Shown in pieces: positions 1 to 8,581 of a DNA stretch of 27,819 nt; position 1 is the stretch's first letter, and every line of letters begins with the position of its first letter. A model generated the notes under the pieces. It searched no databases, had not been told where the DNA came from, and was given only the letters and a program-made list of their open reading frames with translations. The position numbers were made by a program, and so were the translations under genes. The DNA is taken from NCBI GenBank assembly GCA_050943435.1, contig JBMNPE010000013.1:1-27819 (forward strand). The letters are read 5' to 3'. This stretch comes from RGIG5675 sp050943435. GTDB taxonomy: Bacteria > Bacillota > Clostridia > Oscillospirales > Ruminococcaceae.

Positions 1-774
1 GGACCGTATGAGTTTCCTGTTTACATCGGCTGTTCCGACACCCTTATGGGAGGGCTTTTCTGGAGTCCTGACAAATTCAACATTCACGGCAGCGACGGCA
101 TGGGGGACCTGGGCCTCAGGGCGGAGCGCCTCGGGGTTTCCCCGGGATGGGCAGTCGAAAAAATCTGCAGCGTGCTGCGCGTCAGCCCTGCGGGAACAGT
201 AGAAATTGTCACTCTGGGGCCCCTCACAAACATCGCTGCAGCGTTGAGAATGGATCCAGCTGCGGTCAAGAGGGCAAAGCGCATAACGATCATGGGATCC
301 GCAGGGCTCGGGTACGGAAATGTCACTGCCACAGCCGAGGCAAACATCTGGCACGACCCGGAAGCTGCAGCAATAGTGCTCGATTCAGGGATTCCCCTCA
401 TGTTCGTGGGGTGGGACGCCTGCCTCGGGGACACCAGGTTCTTCGAGGAAGACCTCGAAAGGCTCTCTGAACTCGGTGAACTCGGAAAGTTCTGCGTGGA
501 TATAAACAGAATTCTCATCGATTTCAATGAAAAGCGCTTTGGCGTGCCGTGCTTCGACATGGCCGACCCGGCCGCAATGGCAGCCGCGCTGTATCCTGAG
601 TGCATCTCGGAATGCAGCCCCTGCTTCTGCAGGGTGGACTGCTCGCACGGTCCGTCGCGGGGCACCCTGATTCTGGACAGGAGGCCCTATGCCGGCACGC
701 CCAATGCAGAGATCTGCTCAGGTCTGGACCCAGGAAAATTCAAGGAATATGTCCTCAGGACGATCGCAAGGTAA
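1..774 (+). CDS. Nucleoside hydrolase (IU-type), 5' truncated by window edge
   Basis: C-terminal 257 codons of an inosine/uridine-preferring nucleoside hydrolase, an enzyme that splits ribonucleosides into ribose and free base in salvage. The open frame runs through position 1 and aligns residue by residue with the next gene (PYEFPVYIG here, SYEPPVYIG there), so the start, including the Asp-rich calcium site, lies outside the window. Visible family features are the GPLTNIA segment, the IMGSAGLG-GNVT segment, AEANIW (family AEFNI, with Phe replaced by Ala here) and DMADPAAMA, where the canonical HDP motif is ADP. The TAA stop at 772-774 overlaps the ribosome binding site of the paralogue downstream, so the two are probably cotranscribed. 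Family assignment is firm; which nucleosides are used is unknown. Confidence 0.9.
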   Translation, partial: GPYEFPVYIGCSDTLMGGLFWSPDKFNIHGSDGMGDLGLRAERLGVSPGWAVEKICSVLRVSPAGTVEIVTLGPLTNIAAALRMDPAAVKRAKRITIMGSAGLGYGNVTATAEANIWHDPEAAAIVLDSGIPLMFVGWDACLGDTRFFEEDLERLSELGELGKFCVDINRILIDFNEKRFGVPCFDMADPAAMAAALYPECISECSPCFCRVDCSHGPSRGTLILDRRPYAGTPNAEICSGLDPGKFKEYVLRTIAR

Positions 775-787
775 AGGAGTCGATATC

Positions 788-1729
788 ATGGATAAGAAAC
801 ACAAGCTCATAGTGGACACTGACTGCGGATCTGACGACGCGATGGCCATAGCCATGGCACTCAACGATCCGAACTGGGAGATAATGTTCTTTTCCACGGT
901 GTGCGGGAACGTAAATGCACGCCAGGCTGCTGTCAACACGCTCACGACGCTGGAGAAGACAGGTTCATACGAGCCTCCGGTATACATAGGTGCTGAGAAG
1001 CCCCTCCTCAAGGAGCCCGTCTACGCCCATGAGACGCACGGCGAGGACGGAATGGGCGACATAGGCCTGGTTCCGGAGAGGCTCAGGGTCTCCGAGGGAA
1101 ACGGCATTCTCAAGACCCTCGAGGCCATCAGGGACGGAGGGGACAGGGAGATAGAGATAATAGCCCTCGGGCCTCTCACCAATATAGCCCTCGAAATGAG
1201 GATAGCCCCCGAGGTCATGAAGAAGGTCAAGAGGATCTCTATCATGGGCTCCGCAGGCCTCGGTACGGGCAATGTCACGCCGGTGGCGGAATTCAACATA
1301 TGGCAGGACGCCGAAGCGGCAAAGATAGTGCTGGACTTCGGGGTTCCCCTCATGTTTGTAGGCTGGGATGCCTGCCTGGACGAGGCAATGCTGGATCCCG
1401 ACGACATTGAGGAGATAAGGAACAGCGGGCCTCTCGGCAGGTTCGCAATAGACTGCAACAAGGTACTGATGGACATGAACGTCGGCAGGTTCGGATATCC
1501 GTGCCTCGACATGGCAGACCCTGCCGCAATGGCAGCCGCAATCCACCCGGAGTGCATCGACGTCTGCGACGAGTACTACTGCGAGATGGACGTCACGGAA
1601 GGCCCCGGATACGGAAACCTGATAGTCGACAAATACAGGTTCTCGGTAAAGCAGCCCAATGCCGCGATATGCAGCAGGCTCAAGCCCGCAGAGTACAAGA
1701 ATTACATCAAGGCGATGCTCAAATCCTGA
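788..1729 (+). CDS. Nucleoside hydrolase, second tandem paralogue
   Basis: A complete 313-residue member of the inosine/uridine nucleoside hydrolase family, usual length. The start is the ATG at 788, because AAAGGAG lies about eight bases upstream and the protein then begins MDKKHKLIVDTDCGSDDA, which carries the calcium-binding DxDxxxDD motif at the expected N-terminal place. Later motifs are GPLTNIAL, MGSAGLGTGNVTP with AEFNIWQD, and DMADPAAMAAA near residue 240. The His that precedes Asp-Pro in well studied enzymes and protonates the leaving base is Ala here, as in the upstream copy. Thirteen bases separate it from the upstream gene, and a hairpin terminator follows. It is probably a cytosolic salvage enzyme. 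The substrate cannot be read from the sequence, and the duplication suggests divided specificity. Confidence 0.93.
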   Translation: MDKKHKLIVDTDCGSDDAMAIAMALNDPNWEIMFFSTVCGNVNARQAAVNTLTTLEKTGSYEPPVYIGAEKPLLKEPVYAHETHGEDGMGDIGLVPERLRVSEGNGILKTLEAIRDGGDREIEIIALGPLTNIALEMRIAPEVMKKVKRISIMGSAGLGTGNVTPVAEFNIWQDAEAAKIVLDFGVPLMFVGWDACLDEAMLDPDDIEEIRNSGPLGRFAIDCNKVLMDMNVGRFGYPCLDMADPAAMAAAIHPECIDVCDEYYCEMDVTEGPGYGNLIVDKYRFSVKQPNAAICSRLKPAEYKNYIKAMLKS

Positions 1730-1742
1730 GAGCATTCCGGCT

Positions 1743-1786
1743 GTCCCGGGGAGCCTCTTCTGAGGTGCCCCGGGACGTTGTGTTTT
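1743..1786 (+). terminator. Rho-independent terminator after nucleoside hydrolases
   Basis: Perfect 9-bp stem GTCCCGGGG (1743-1751) with CCCCGGGAC (1768-1776). The 16-base loop carries an extra CCTC/GAGG pairing. A T-rich tract (GTTGTGTTTT) follows. It lies 13 bases after the stop of the second hydrolase. Confidence 0.8.
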
Positions 1787-1806
1787 CCGGATGATTGTGC
1801 TAGAAT
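1778..1806 (+). promoter_or_regulatory. Candidate sigma-A promoter of tRNA-Pro
   Basis: A -35-like TTGTGT (1778-1783) and a -10-like TAGAAT (1801-1806) are separated by exactly 17 bases. The predicted start is about 1812, a few bases before the mature tRNA. The -35 matches only three of six consensus bases and sits in the T-tract of the preceding terminator, so confidence is moderate. Confidence 0.45.
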
Positions 1807-1818
1807 ACGGATACATTT

Positions 1819-1896
1819 CCGGGTGTGGCGCAGTTTTGGTAGCGCGCTTGAATGGGGTTCAAGAGGCCGCGAGTTCGAGTCCCGCCACTCGGACCA
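1819..1896 (+). tRNA. tRNA-Pro (anticodon GGG), CCA encoded
   Basis: The cloverleaf folds by hand. The acceptor stem is CCGGGTG (1819-1825) with CACTCGG (1886-1892), with one G-U pair. The D stem is GCGC/GCGC. The anticodon stem is CTTGA/TCAAG around the loop ATGGGGT, with anticodon GGG at 1854-1856. The T arm has the loop TTCGAGT, and its stem has one A-C mismatch. The discriminator is A, followed by an encoded CCA (1894-1896). The first acceptor pair C1-G72 and discriminator A73 are identity elements of bacterial tRNA-Pro, which supports the call. It reads CCC and CCU codons. Confidence 0.95.
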
Positions 1897-1904
1897 TACA
1901 GTGA

Positions 1905-1941
1905 AGCCGGGAGCTTTTATTAGCTCCCGGCTGATTTTTTT
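1905..1941 (+). terminator. Rho-independent terminator of tRNA-Pro
   Basis: Perfect 11-bp stem AGCCGGGAGCT (1905-1915) with AGCTCCCGGCT (1922-1932), a 6-base loop, then GA and seven T (1935-1941). It begins nine bases after the tRNA CCA. On the other strand no T-tract follows, so it does not obviously end the convergent surface-protein gene. Confidence 0.9.
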
Positions 1942-1983
1942 GCTTATCTGCCTTCAATCATGGTCAAACACTGACTTTATATA

Positions 1984-4900
1984 TCAGGTTCTACGTTTAT
2001 TCTTCTTTATTTTTACTGCCAGTGCTGCTGTGAGAACCAGCGAAACAGCCCCGGCTGTGAACCACAGGGCAGGGTCAAATTCGTCCCCTGTCCTGGGAAC
2101 CCTTCCCTCGATGTTGTTGAAAGCCATTGAATCGACGGGTTTTCCGGCACAAGTCACGCTGACCTCTGCTTCCACGCAGTAGACGGTCTTTCCGTCTTCC
2201 GTGATCTCCGACAGCACCGGCCTGACAGTTATCTCGTACTCTGTTCTGTCAAAGATGACCCTGCGGTCCCTGAAGGTCCTCTCGGAGACCCTGTACCTGA
2301 AAGTCTTCCCTATGTCCTCGTATGTGTACCGGATCGACGGGAAGCTTACCGTTCCGCCGTCGTTTGAGGCTGAGAGCTCAATTCCCTCTCCGGCGAGTAC
2401 AAATTCAAATCTTCCGTCATCCCTGCCGCGTGGCTCCCTACCGTTGACAGTCTTGGAAGCTTCCGGGGCAAATTCCGCAGGCCTTATGTCAAGGGAATTC
2501 TTTATCACTGCCTCTAGTCCCCCGTCTGCGGAAGCCTCTGCAGTTCCGCTGCCATCGGCAGCATAGCCCGCTGTATACCCGGTTTCCTCGACGGAATAAG
2601 TGACAGGATCCCCGCCGTATGTCTCGGGAAGCCTCGGCCATGTATATGACCACCCGCCAGCGCTGTCGCCGTCTGCGGTTATGACGACAGGATTTTCCAC
2701 TCCATCAAAGGTGCAGGGCTCCCCGTCTGCCATGAGGGTGACTGTCACACTGTCAGGCCTGATTCCCAGGCCGTCGTCCATGTCGTCCCATCTCTTGTAT
2801 ACGGTGAGCTCGGTAAATTCAACAGTCTCGTTCTCGAAGGCAATCGGAGAGGTGCCGTCTTCTGAGGCGAGCTCGCTTCCGTCCGAGCCGTAGTATGTCA
2901 CCGTTGTGCTGATCGTGACGACCTCGTTTTCATCTATCTGGGATGCAACTTTTACCTTTACGGTGTAGACAGTTTCGTCATATGTGTACTCGAGGCTGCC
3001 CCCGTTCCTCTCAGACACCGTATAGGTATATGTGCTGCCTATGTCGCCCTTTGCATATTCGATGGCAGGGAATGAAATTTCCCCGGCATCGTCGTTCTCA
3101 GCTGTGGATACGAGGTTCCCGGATGAATCCCTCAGCTCAAAGACGAATGTCCTGTCCCCAGGTGCGCTGCCGTCCACCGTCTTTTCTGCCGTGAGCGTCA
3201 GGCTGCAAGGAATGTAGGTGGCATCCTTCCTGGTGTTGGTCACCGTCAGGGTGCTGTCCTGGCTGCCGCCCTCCTCAGAAGTGTAGTGGTCCGGAACCGA
3301 GGTTTCTGACACCGTATAGGTGTAGACATTGCCGTCTTCGTCCTTTATGGCAAGCCCCGTCCAGGTGTATTCCCAGATGTCTTCCGAATCTGAGGAGGCA
3401 TTGGCTGCAGTGAGCGTCACAGGGTCACCGACTGCCGACTTTTCCTCGGATGCGGATTCCCTGTAGAGCTGCAGCGTCACGGAATCCGGCCTCACGTCTT
3501 CAGGATCTCCTCCGTCGTCCCAGATCTTGCTGACGGAAAGCTCCCTCTCGTTCATCTCGACTGAGGCCCTCTTCCCGAGAAGCGTAACCTCGGTGCCCTG
3601 TTCCTGGGTGCCTCCGTGCAGTGTAAACACGCTGTGATAGGCGGGCCTGTTGTAGGTGTATTTTTCTTCGGGGATTTCCGACGGGGCTTCCATTTTGATG
3701 TCCACATATGTGGATGTGTGCTCGTCAAATACCTTATCTGTGCCGTCCTCTGCAGTAGTGAGGTCGAAGGCTACAGCTGTGACATCCGAGAGGTCCTCCG
3801 GTGGTTCCAGGGACCACAGGCTGCTGTTGGATATCCCGTACTGCTCGGCGACAGAACTGTCAGCGTTTGTGAGACCGGCGTAATTGAGGCTGTCTGCGTC
3901 TGCAGTGGAATAGTAGACCTTGACGTCTATGCCCTGGTTCTCCGGGACATGGATGTCCACTCCGGAGAAAGTCCCCTTCCAGGACGTCTCCCCGTACGCG
4001 CCTTCCGTGTTCTGGGCCTCTTCCAGGATGTCGTAGAAGATGAGGCCGCTCGTGTCTCCGTTGCCGCTCGTCGTGTAGCTTATTCTGTATATGTATCCCG
4101 CCCCGGTGTGTGTAAAATCGCTGTCCTTGAAATGGGAGCCGTCCCCGCGGACCGATTTCACTATCCCCTCCTGTACAGGGGGAGTCACCTGGGGGCTCAG
4201 GAGGACCCTGCCGTAAAGGGCCTGCTTTGAAGAGGTGTCCCCGTCGCCGTTAATGTCGTAGAACACGTCAGTGCCGTCCTCGTCGGTTACTCCGAACCCG
4301 CTGGACGCGTCAGTTCTGCCGCATTCAGAAAGCCTGTCCCCGGCGGCATCCGTCCCGCTGTAGAACGCGGCGAGGTTGTAACCCGTCCTGTAGTATATGT
4401 ATTCGCTCCAGCTTATAGCGCACCTGAAGCTGACAGTTATCGATGAACGCCTTTGTCCGTAATAATAATCCCCGAAGTTGTAGGAACTGTCGTCTTCGTC
4501 GAGCTGCACATGGAATATGACCAGCTGCCTTCCGGTCTCCTTGTAGTTGTTGACGGTTTCGACGGAAACGACCTCCCCCGCGGTGTCCTCATTCCATCCA
4601 TGGGCAGAGGCGGTGTCATCGAGATAATAGTACCCGACAGGAAGCAGGTCGTAGAATGTCCCGTCGGCAAGCTCTGCATTCTTGTAGACCTCGTCCGGGA
4701 GGCCGCTCGTCATGCTGAGGGTGGATTTGATAGAGCAGTCCGCTATGATCCGGGAGTTGAGAGTATCGTCTGTATATCCGTCAACCTGCTTTTCCAGGTA
4801 CCCGCTCACACCGCTCGTATCCAGGTGCATTTCGTCGTGCTTGTGCACTGCCCTGTCGCCGTATCTTTCCATGTCCAGGGCGATCACTCCGCGGTCCTCT

Positions 4901-7900
4901 GCCTCAGTATCCTGACCCTTGAGAGCCGGATTGAACCAGTAGTAGTTTCCGCTGCCGTCGTTCCTGAAGAGCCTGTAGTCGGCGAAATTCTGCACAATTA
5001 CTTTCTGCACGGGGTTGTCTCCTGAGAGCCATCCCTCAATGGTCGGGGAAGTGTGCTTGAACTTGAATCTCAGGAATCCACTGATTCTCATGCGTCCGCA
5101 CACCCCGTCAGGGACAGTCAGCCTGAACCCGCAGATCTCCTCATCCTCCGGATTTACATCATCAGGAATAATGTACGAGTCCAGGTAGCTGTTGCTGTAC
5201 CAGGCCCCGGAATCGGACGCATTGAGATAGAACGTGTTGAGCGTCATCCATGTGCCGTCGGATTTAAGGCCCTCTATCTTGAATTCCGTCTGCGCAGGGT
5301 CAAACGACGGGGTTATGTTTTCCCCGGTCGAATCGAAATCAGTGCAGTCAATCTGTATCCTGCCGAAATCGATGTAGAAATCATCGGCAGTCATCTTCAC
5401 GTACTCGGTCTCGGTGCCGTCAGCCCTTATTCCCTTCCAGTACATGTCCCGGTCCGTAAACTCGGCCCCGTACAGGTATTGGGGGCTCGTCTTGTCGTCC
5501 ATGAGCCTCTGGCCCTCTATGTCGAATGAAAAGTCGCAGGCACCGCCGGAGTCTACGCCGTACTTCATCACCGTGAGCAATGAGTTTGACCCGTACGTAT
5601 CAGAAAACTTCTTGCTGGTGGAGTATATCTTTCCGTAATCTGTCCAGACATAGTCTTTCCACGTCGCAATGTTGGAAGTGGAGGCAGTGGTTATGTCGTT
5701 TTCATCGCCTTCCGGGTGTTCGTCATCCGTCGCCTCGAAAATAATCTGCGCGTTGTTTACATATGTCTCTTCGTAGGATGACTCCCCGGTGTCGTTCCGT
5801 GGATATCTCACGAGAACGTGCAGACCGGTCTCCCACCAGTCTATGTAGAAGCCGTATGAAGTCGGGGTGAATTCCTTTGACGTGACTGTGACACTCCCGT
5901 CTTCCCCGAACACAAGGTTTGCGGAGTCATAGTCGTATGTTCCGCCGTAGAGGTCCTTAACAGCAATAACTTCCCCGCCGTTCTGGGGAGTGTCCACATA
6001 GGTGAAATGAGCCGTCTGGTTGCCACTGAGCCCTTCTGTGTAGAGTGAATACTCCACGTAATTGTATGTATCTGTATCGAAGTTCTCGTCTTCCTCAGAC
6101 CTGAAATGTGCCCCCTGCCAGTAGCTGGCCACATCGCTTGCCTTGGATGAGGAGTCATTAAAGAGGCTTGAGGACTTTGTAACCTGTATGGGACCAACAC
6201 CGGTATCGAGGGTGTAGGTTATCGGCTCCGCGGTCTGGGTGTTTCCGCCGAAGTCCGCAGAGGCAGTGATTTCAGCCTTTGACAGGTCGATGGTATTTGC
6301 CGGAATTATCTCATATGTCACCGGGAGGGTGAACGTATCCCCGGGATTGACCGTCTTCCAGTTTTTGAAGACTATCTCGTCGTCCGACTCGTCTTCAGTA
6401 CCATTGTCGTCGATGCTGTAGTAGAAGGAATATTCGTTGTTGACCCCAGGCTCATTGGGGATGCTTATGTCGGAAGGGGCGAGCCACGTGCCGTCCCTGT
6501 TCTGCCACAGGTAGTAGGGCACCCTTATCTCTGCTTCACCCGCTTCAAATCCGTCCGACGCGTCATTCACTGAAACGGAGATTATGTAAGTTTCCCTCAG
6601 GGTGGAGCTGTAGTACGTCGAGTCCCTGATGTCGTATTTGCCGGCACCGGTCTCGCCCTGCCAGGCCGCCTCTACCTTGTATACCCACTCTGCGCCTGCG
6701 ACATTTGCTATCTCCTGCGACTGGGTCCCGTCAGAAGCTGTCACGGTGCTCTCCGAGTCGTTGATCGTATAGTTCGGTATCGGACGCTCCTTGACTGAAT
6801 AGGTGACAGTATTTCCATCCGGATCGTATTTGGGAAGATCGGTCCAGGTATACTGTATTTCTTCCCCCGTCCCTGATGCGCACTCCACTGATGCACTGGT
6901 CCCGCCGTATTCTGTCCCGTCGGCATACAGGGTGAGGAGGACAGAAGAAGGCCTTGAGGAGGTGCCAGTCTCGTTTTCCCACTTGACAAGGGCTGTGAAG
7001 GACGTCGTCTCCATCGTGTTGGTGAACTGCCTGCCCGTCAGTGATTCTGTGTACAGGGAGCCGAGGTTCTTCTGAACCGGGGTATAGTTGCCGGGATTGA
7101 CCTGCTGCCCGGACGAATCCGTATACGGAAGGAAGAAAGTGGTCTTCTCAGTGTTCTCATCCGTCTCAACCGTCTCAGGCGGCATCAGGTAGAAGGATTC
7201 CGGGACTTCCTCCCCGTCCTTCTGGAGGACTACGGAATATGACTCCGGCCTCGTCCCGAGGGCGTTCCCGTCGTCGCCCTCCCACACGGTTACGACGGTG
7301 TATTCCTGCGCATTGAGAGTGCATCTTACGATAGTTTTATACAGCCTGTCTGCATAGTAAGAATAGCTGCTGTAGCCGGGAATATCTCCCACGGAGATCC
7401 TTAGATCCCTGCTGAAGTTCATCGTCTCGCTGTCGGCATCGGAGTACAGGGGATAGCTTATAATCCCAGTCCACTCTGTTGAAGCAGTCAATTCAACAGG
7501 GCGGAATGATATCGCGCTTCCCTCCGCTGGGGAAATGGTGATGGACTCGGGCCGCAGATTTGATGCATTGTCGGAATCTTCCCACTGGACTTCTATTCTG
7601 TCGTGGGAAACCCTGCACACGTTCCTCAGAACTATCTTCTTCCCGGTATCAGTCTCATTCGGGACGTCGTGGTATTCCTCGAGGCTGTACGACTCTGGGA
7701 GGCCGCTCACCAGGACAGTGTAGTTCCCGCCGGACGGCAGTCCCTCAAACACTGCTGTCCAGTTTCCCGAGTCATCCGGAGACATGGTGGCCGTGACGGC
7801 AGTTCCGTCCACCTCATATGTCTCGCCGTCTTTGAGAAGGGTAAGCTCCAGGGACGACGGCCTTATTCCGCATTCGTCGTCACTATCTATCCAGTCGGCA

Positions 7901-8031
7901 GTGACTGTGACTGTAGTATTCTGTTCGGAGCCGTCTCCCGCAAAAGCCACGGCAGGTATCGATGCAAAAATAATCAGAGCCGAAAGAAGTACGCCAGAAA
8001 CCTTTCTGAAAAGGGTCTGGGCCCTGTTCAT
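1984..8031 (-). CDS. Giant sortase-anchored Cna-B/pilin-domain surface protein
   Basis: A 2015-residue secreted, wall-anchored protein, probably an adhesin or fimbria-like stalk. The start is the ATG at 8031: GAGGGGG lies nine bases upstream, and an in-frame TTG at 8049 would place this site inside the gene. Residues 1-31 form a signal peptide (basic MNRAQTLFRK, hydrophobic core, AVAFA cleavage site). Four Cna-B-like modules follow (about 38-137, 139-240, 243-340, 342-445). A core of roughly 1050 residues (447-1495) is unrecognised, although near 1258 it holds DINGDGDTSS, an EF-hand/dockerin-like calcium loop. Then come Cna-B (1496-1601), an FctA/Spy0128-like pilin domain (1602-1739), Cna-B (1740-1849) and a second FctA-like domain (1850-1975). 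The end is VPRTG (1978-1982), a hydrophobic helix and the basic tail KIKKNKRRT, a sortase signal with V in place of L. Motifs such as TVSE and VTNT suggest Lys-Asn isopeptide bonds. No sortase is encoded nearby; ligand unknown. Confidence 0.92.
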   Translation of the reverse strand: MNRAQTLFRKVSGVLLSALIIFASIPAVAFAGDGSEQNTTVTVTADWIDSDDECGIRPSSLELTLLKDGETYEVDGTAVTATMSPDDSGNWTAVFEGLPSGGNYTVLVSGLPESYSLEEYHDVPNETDTGKKIVLRNVCRVSHDRIEVQWEDSDNASNLRPESITISPAEGSAISFRPVELTASTEWTGIISYPLYSDADSETMNFSRDLRISVGDIPGYSSYSYYADRLYKTIVRCTLNAQEYTVVTVWEGDDGNALGTRPESYSVVLQKDGEEVPESFYLMPPETVETDENTEKTTFFLPYTDSSGQQVNPGNYTPVQKNLGSLYTESLTGRQFTNTMETTSFTALVKWENETGTSSRPSSVLLTLYADGTEYGGTSASVECASGTGEEIQYTWTDLPKYDPDGNTVTYSVKERPIPNYTINDSESTVTASDGTQSQEIANVAGAEWVYKVEAAWQGETGAGKYDIRDSTYYSSTLRETYIISVSVNDASDGFEAGEAEIRVPYYLWQNRDGTWLAPSDISIPNEPGVNNEYSFYYSIDDNGTEDESDDEIVFKNWKTVNPGDTFTLPVTYEIIPANTIDLSKAEITASADFGGNTQTAEPITYTLDTGVGPIQVTKSSSLFNDSSSKASDVASYWQGAHFRSEEDENFDTDTYNYVEYSLYTEGLSGNQTAHFTYVDTPQNGGEVIAVKDLYGGTYDYDSANLVFGEDGSVTVTSKEFTPTSYGFYIDWWETGLHVLVRYPRNDTGESSYEETYVNNAQIIFEATDDEHPEGDENDITTASTSNIATWKDYVWTDYGKIYSTSKKFSDTYGSNSLLTVMKYGVDSGGACDFSFDIEGQRLMDDKTSPQYLYGAEFTDRDMYWKGIRADGTETEYVKMTADDFYIDFGRIQIDCTDFDSTGENITPSFDPAQTEFKIEGLKSDGTWMTLNTFYLNASDSGAWYSNSYLDSYIIPDDVNPEDEEICGFRLTVPDGVCGRMRISGFLRFKFKHTSPTIEGWLSGDNPVQKVIVQNFADYRLFRNDGSGNYYWFNPALKGQDTEAEDRGVIALDMERYGDRAVHKHDEMHLDTSGVSGYLEKQVDGYTDDTLNSRIIADCSIKSTLSMTSGLPDEVYKNAELADGTFYDLLPVGYYYLDDTASAHGWNEDTAGEVVSVETVNNYKETGRQLVIFHVQLDEDDSSYNFGDYYYGQRRSSITVSFRCAISWSEYIYYRTGYNLAAFYSGTDAAGDRLSECGRTDASSGFGVTDEDGTDVFYDINGDGDTSSKQALYGRVLLSPQVTPPVQEGIVKSVRGDGSHFKDSDFTHTGAGYIYRISYTTSGNGDTSGLIFYDILEEAQNTEGAYGETSWKGTFSGVDIHVPENQGIDVKVYYSTADADSLNYAGLTNADSSVAEQYGISNSSLWSLEPPEDLSDVTAVAFDLTTAEDGTDKVFDEHTSTYVDIKMEAPSEIPEEKYTYNRPAYHSVFTLHGGTQEQGTEVTLLGKRASVEMNERELSVSKIWDDGGDPEDVRPDSVTLQLYRESASEEKSAVGDPVTLTAANASSDSEDIWEYTWTGLAIKDEDGNVYTYTVSETSVPDHYTSEEGGSQDSTLTVTNTRKDATYIPCSLTLTAEKTVDGSAPGDRTFVFELRDSSGNLVSTAENDDAGEISFPAIEYAKGDIGSTYTYTVSERNGGSLEYTYDETVYTVKVKVASQIDENEVVTISTTVTYYGSDGSELASEDGTSPIAFENETVEFTELTVYKRWDDMDDGLGIRPDSVTVTLMADGEPCTFDGVENPVVITADGDSAGGWSYTWPRLPETYGGDPVTYSVEETGYTAGYAADGSGTAEASADGGLEAVIKNSLDIRPAEFAPEASKTVNGREPRGRDDGRFEFVLAGEGIELSASNDGGTVSFPSIRYTYEDIGKTFRYRVSERTFRDRRVIFDRTEYEITVRPVLSEITEDGKTVYCVEAEVSVTCAGKPVDSMAFNNIEGRVPRTGDEFDPALWFTAGAVSLVLTAALAVKIKKNKRRT

Positions 8032-8096
8032 TACTATCTTCCCCCTCAAAATCCAAATCCCGGAATATGATATTCAAAAAATAATAGACCACTAGA

Positions 8097-8125
8097 ATCT
8101 TATCATACGGGGCATGGGCCTTCAA
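8097..8125 (-). promoter_or_regulatory. Candidate promoter of the surface-protein gene
   Basis: On the minus strand, TTGAAG (8125-8120) and TAAGAT (8102-8097) are separated by 17 bases; each hexamer matches four of six consensus bases. It would give a leader of about 60 bases before the ATG at 8031. It sits just downstream of a TTGAC/GTCAA dyad that could be a regulator site. Confidence 0.5.
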
Positions 8126-8131
8126 CGAATC

Positions 8132-8146
8132 TTGACCATAAGTCAA
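8132..8146. promoter_or_regulatory. TTGAC-N5-GTCAA dyad, possible operator
   Basis: Perfect 5-bp inverted repeat TTGAC-CATAA-GTCAA. A further GTCAAATTT (8142-8150) and GTCAATTTG (8161-8169) stand 19 bases apart as near-direct repeats. All lie within 45 bases upstream of the candidate -35 of the surface-protein gene, in a 277-base intergenic region that otherwise holds only that promoter and the feo terminator. Binding by a regulator is inference only. Confidence 0.3.
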
Positions 8147-8257
8147 ATTTTCGGCAAACCGTCAATTTGGCAGCGGTCTTCATATGGTTTCCTTGTCATT
8201 TTGGACTTCCGCCTGTTAAAGCAGCAGAGCGCTACAGAGGCGCAGGGCATGCATGAC

Positions 8258-8286
8258 AAAAGAGGCCCCGCCTGATGCGGAGCCCC
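8258..8286 (-). terminator. Rho-independent terminator of the feo operon
   Basis: On the minus strand, GGGGCTCCGC (8286-8277) pairs with GCGGGGCCTC (8271-8262), a 10-bp stem with two G-U pairs and a 5-base loop, followed by TTTT (8261-8258). It starts 23 bases after the stop of the HMA-domain gene. Confidence 0.8.
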
Positions 8287-8308
8287 TTTACATGGAGGTG
8301 TCGTCTGT

Positions 8309-8581
8309 CTATTTTGTTCTTCCGAATATGCCGCGCCTCTTTTGGAAGGCTTCCCTTTTTATCCCCCTGAGGACATATCCGGTGGAGTCGATTGTCTCCT
8401 TCAGCTCCTCGTCTCCCGGATCATGCGGAGTGATGATGACCGCTTCGCCCTTTGCATGCGAGGAATGCACTTTTCTCACATCCGGGAATCTCTTTCTGAT
8501 CGCATCATTGATGTGGGCCTCGCACATTCCGCACATCATTCCGTCGATGCTCAGGGTCAGTTTTGTGAGGCTTTCTTCCAT
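8309..8581 (-). CDS. Heavy-metal-associated (HMA) domain protein
   Basis: A 90-residue protein with an HMA fold, the family of small copper-chaperone and metal-ATPase N-terminal domains. The metal motif is GMMCGMC (CxxC near residues 17-20), followed by the expected helix EAHINDAIRKRF and strand-rich pattern ending DSTGYVLRGIKRE. A basic tail (QKRRGIFGRTK) extends beyond the domain. The start is the ATG at 8581 with AGGAGG seven bases upstream; it overlaps the end of the Cys-rich membrane gene by 25 bases, indicating translational coupling. As the last gene of the feo operon it may bind a metal linked to iron uptake or redox state. HMA domains normally bind Cu(I) or other soft metals, so its role here is unclear. 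Confidence 0.85.
   Translation of the reverse strand: MEESLTKLTLSIDGMMCGMCEAHINDAIRKRFPDVRKVHSSHAKGEAVIITPHDPGDEELKETIDSTGYVLRGIKREAFQKRRGIFGRTK

Noticed and set aside
965..1816. Minus-strand open frame of 283 codons opposite the nucleoside hydrolase
   Set aside because: Antisense to a conserved enzyme and crosses its terminator; no ribosome binding site or domain.
3616..5529. Several plus-strand frames of 150-200 codons opposite the giant surface protein
   Set aside because: They are antisense to a continuous 2015-codon gene with signal peptide, domains and anchor; none has a start signal or known domain.
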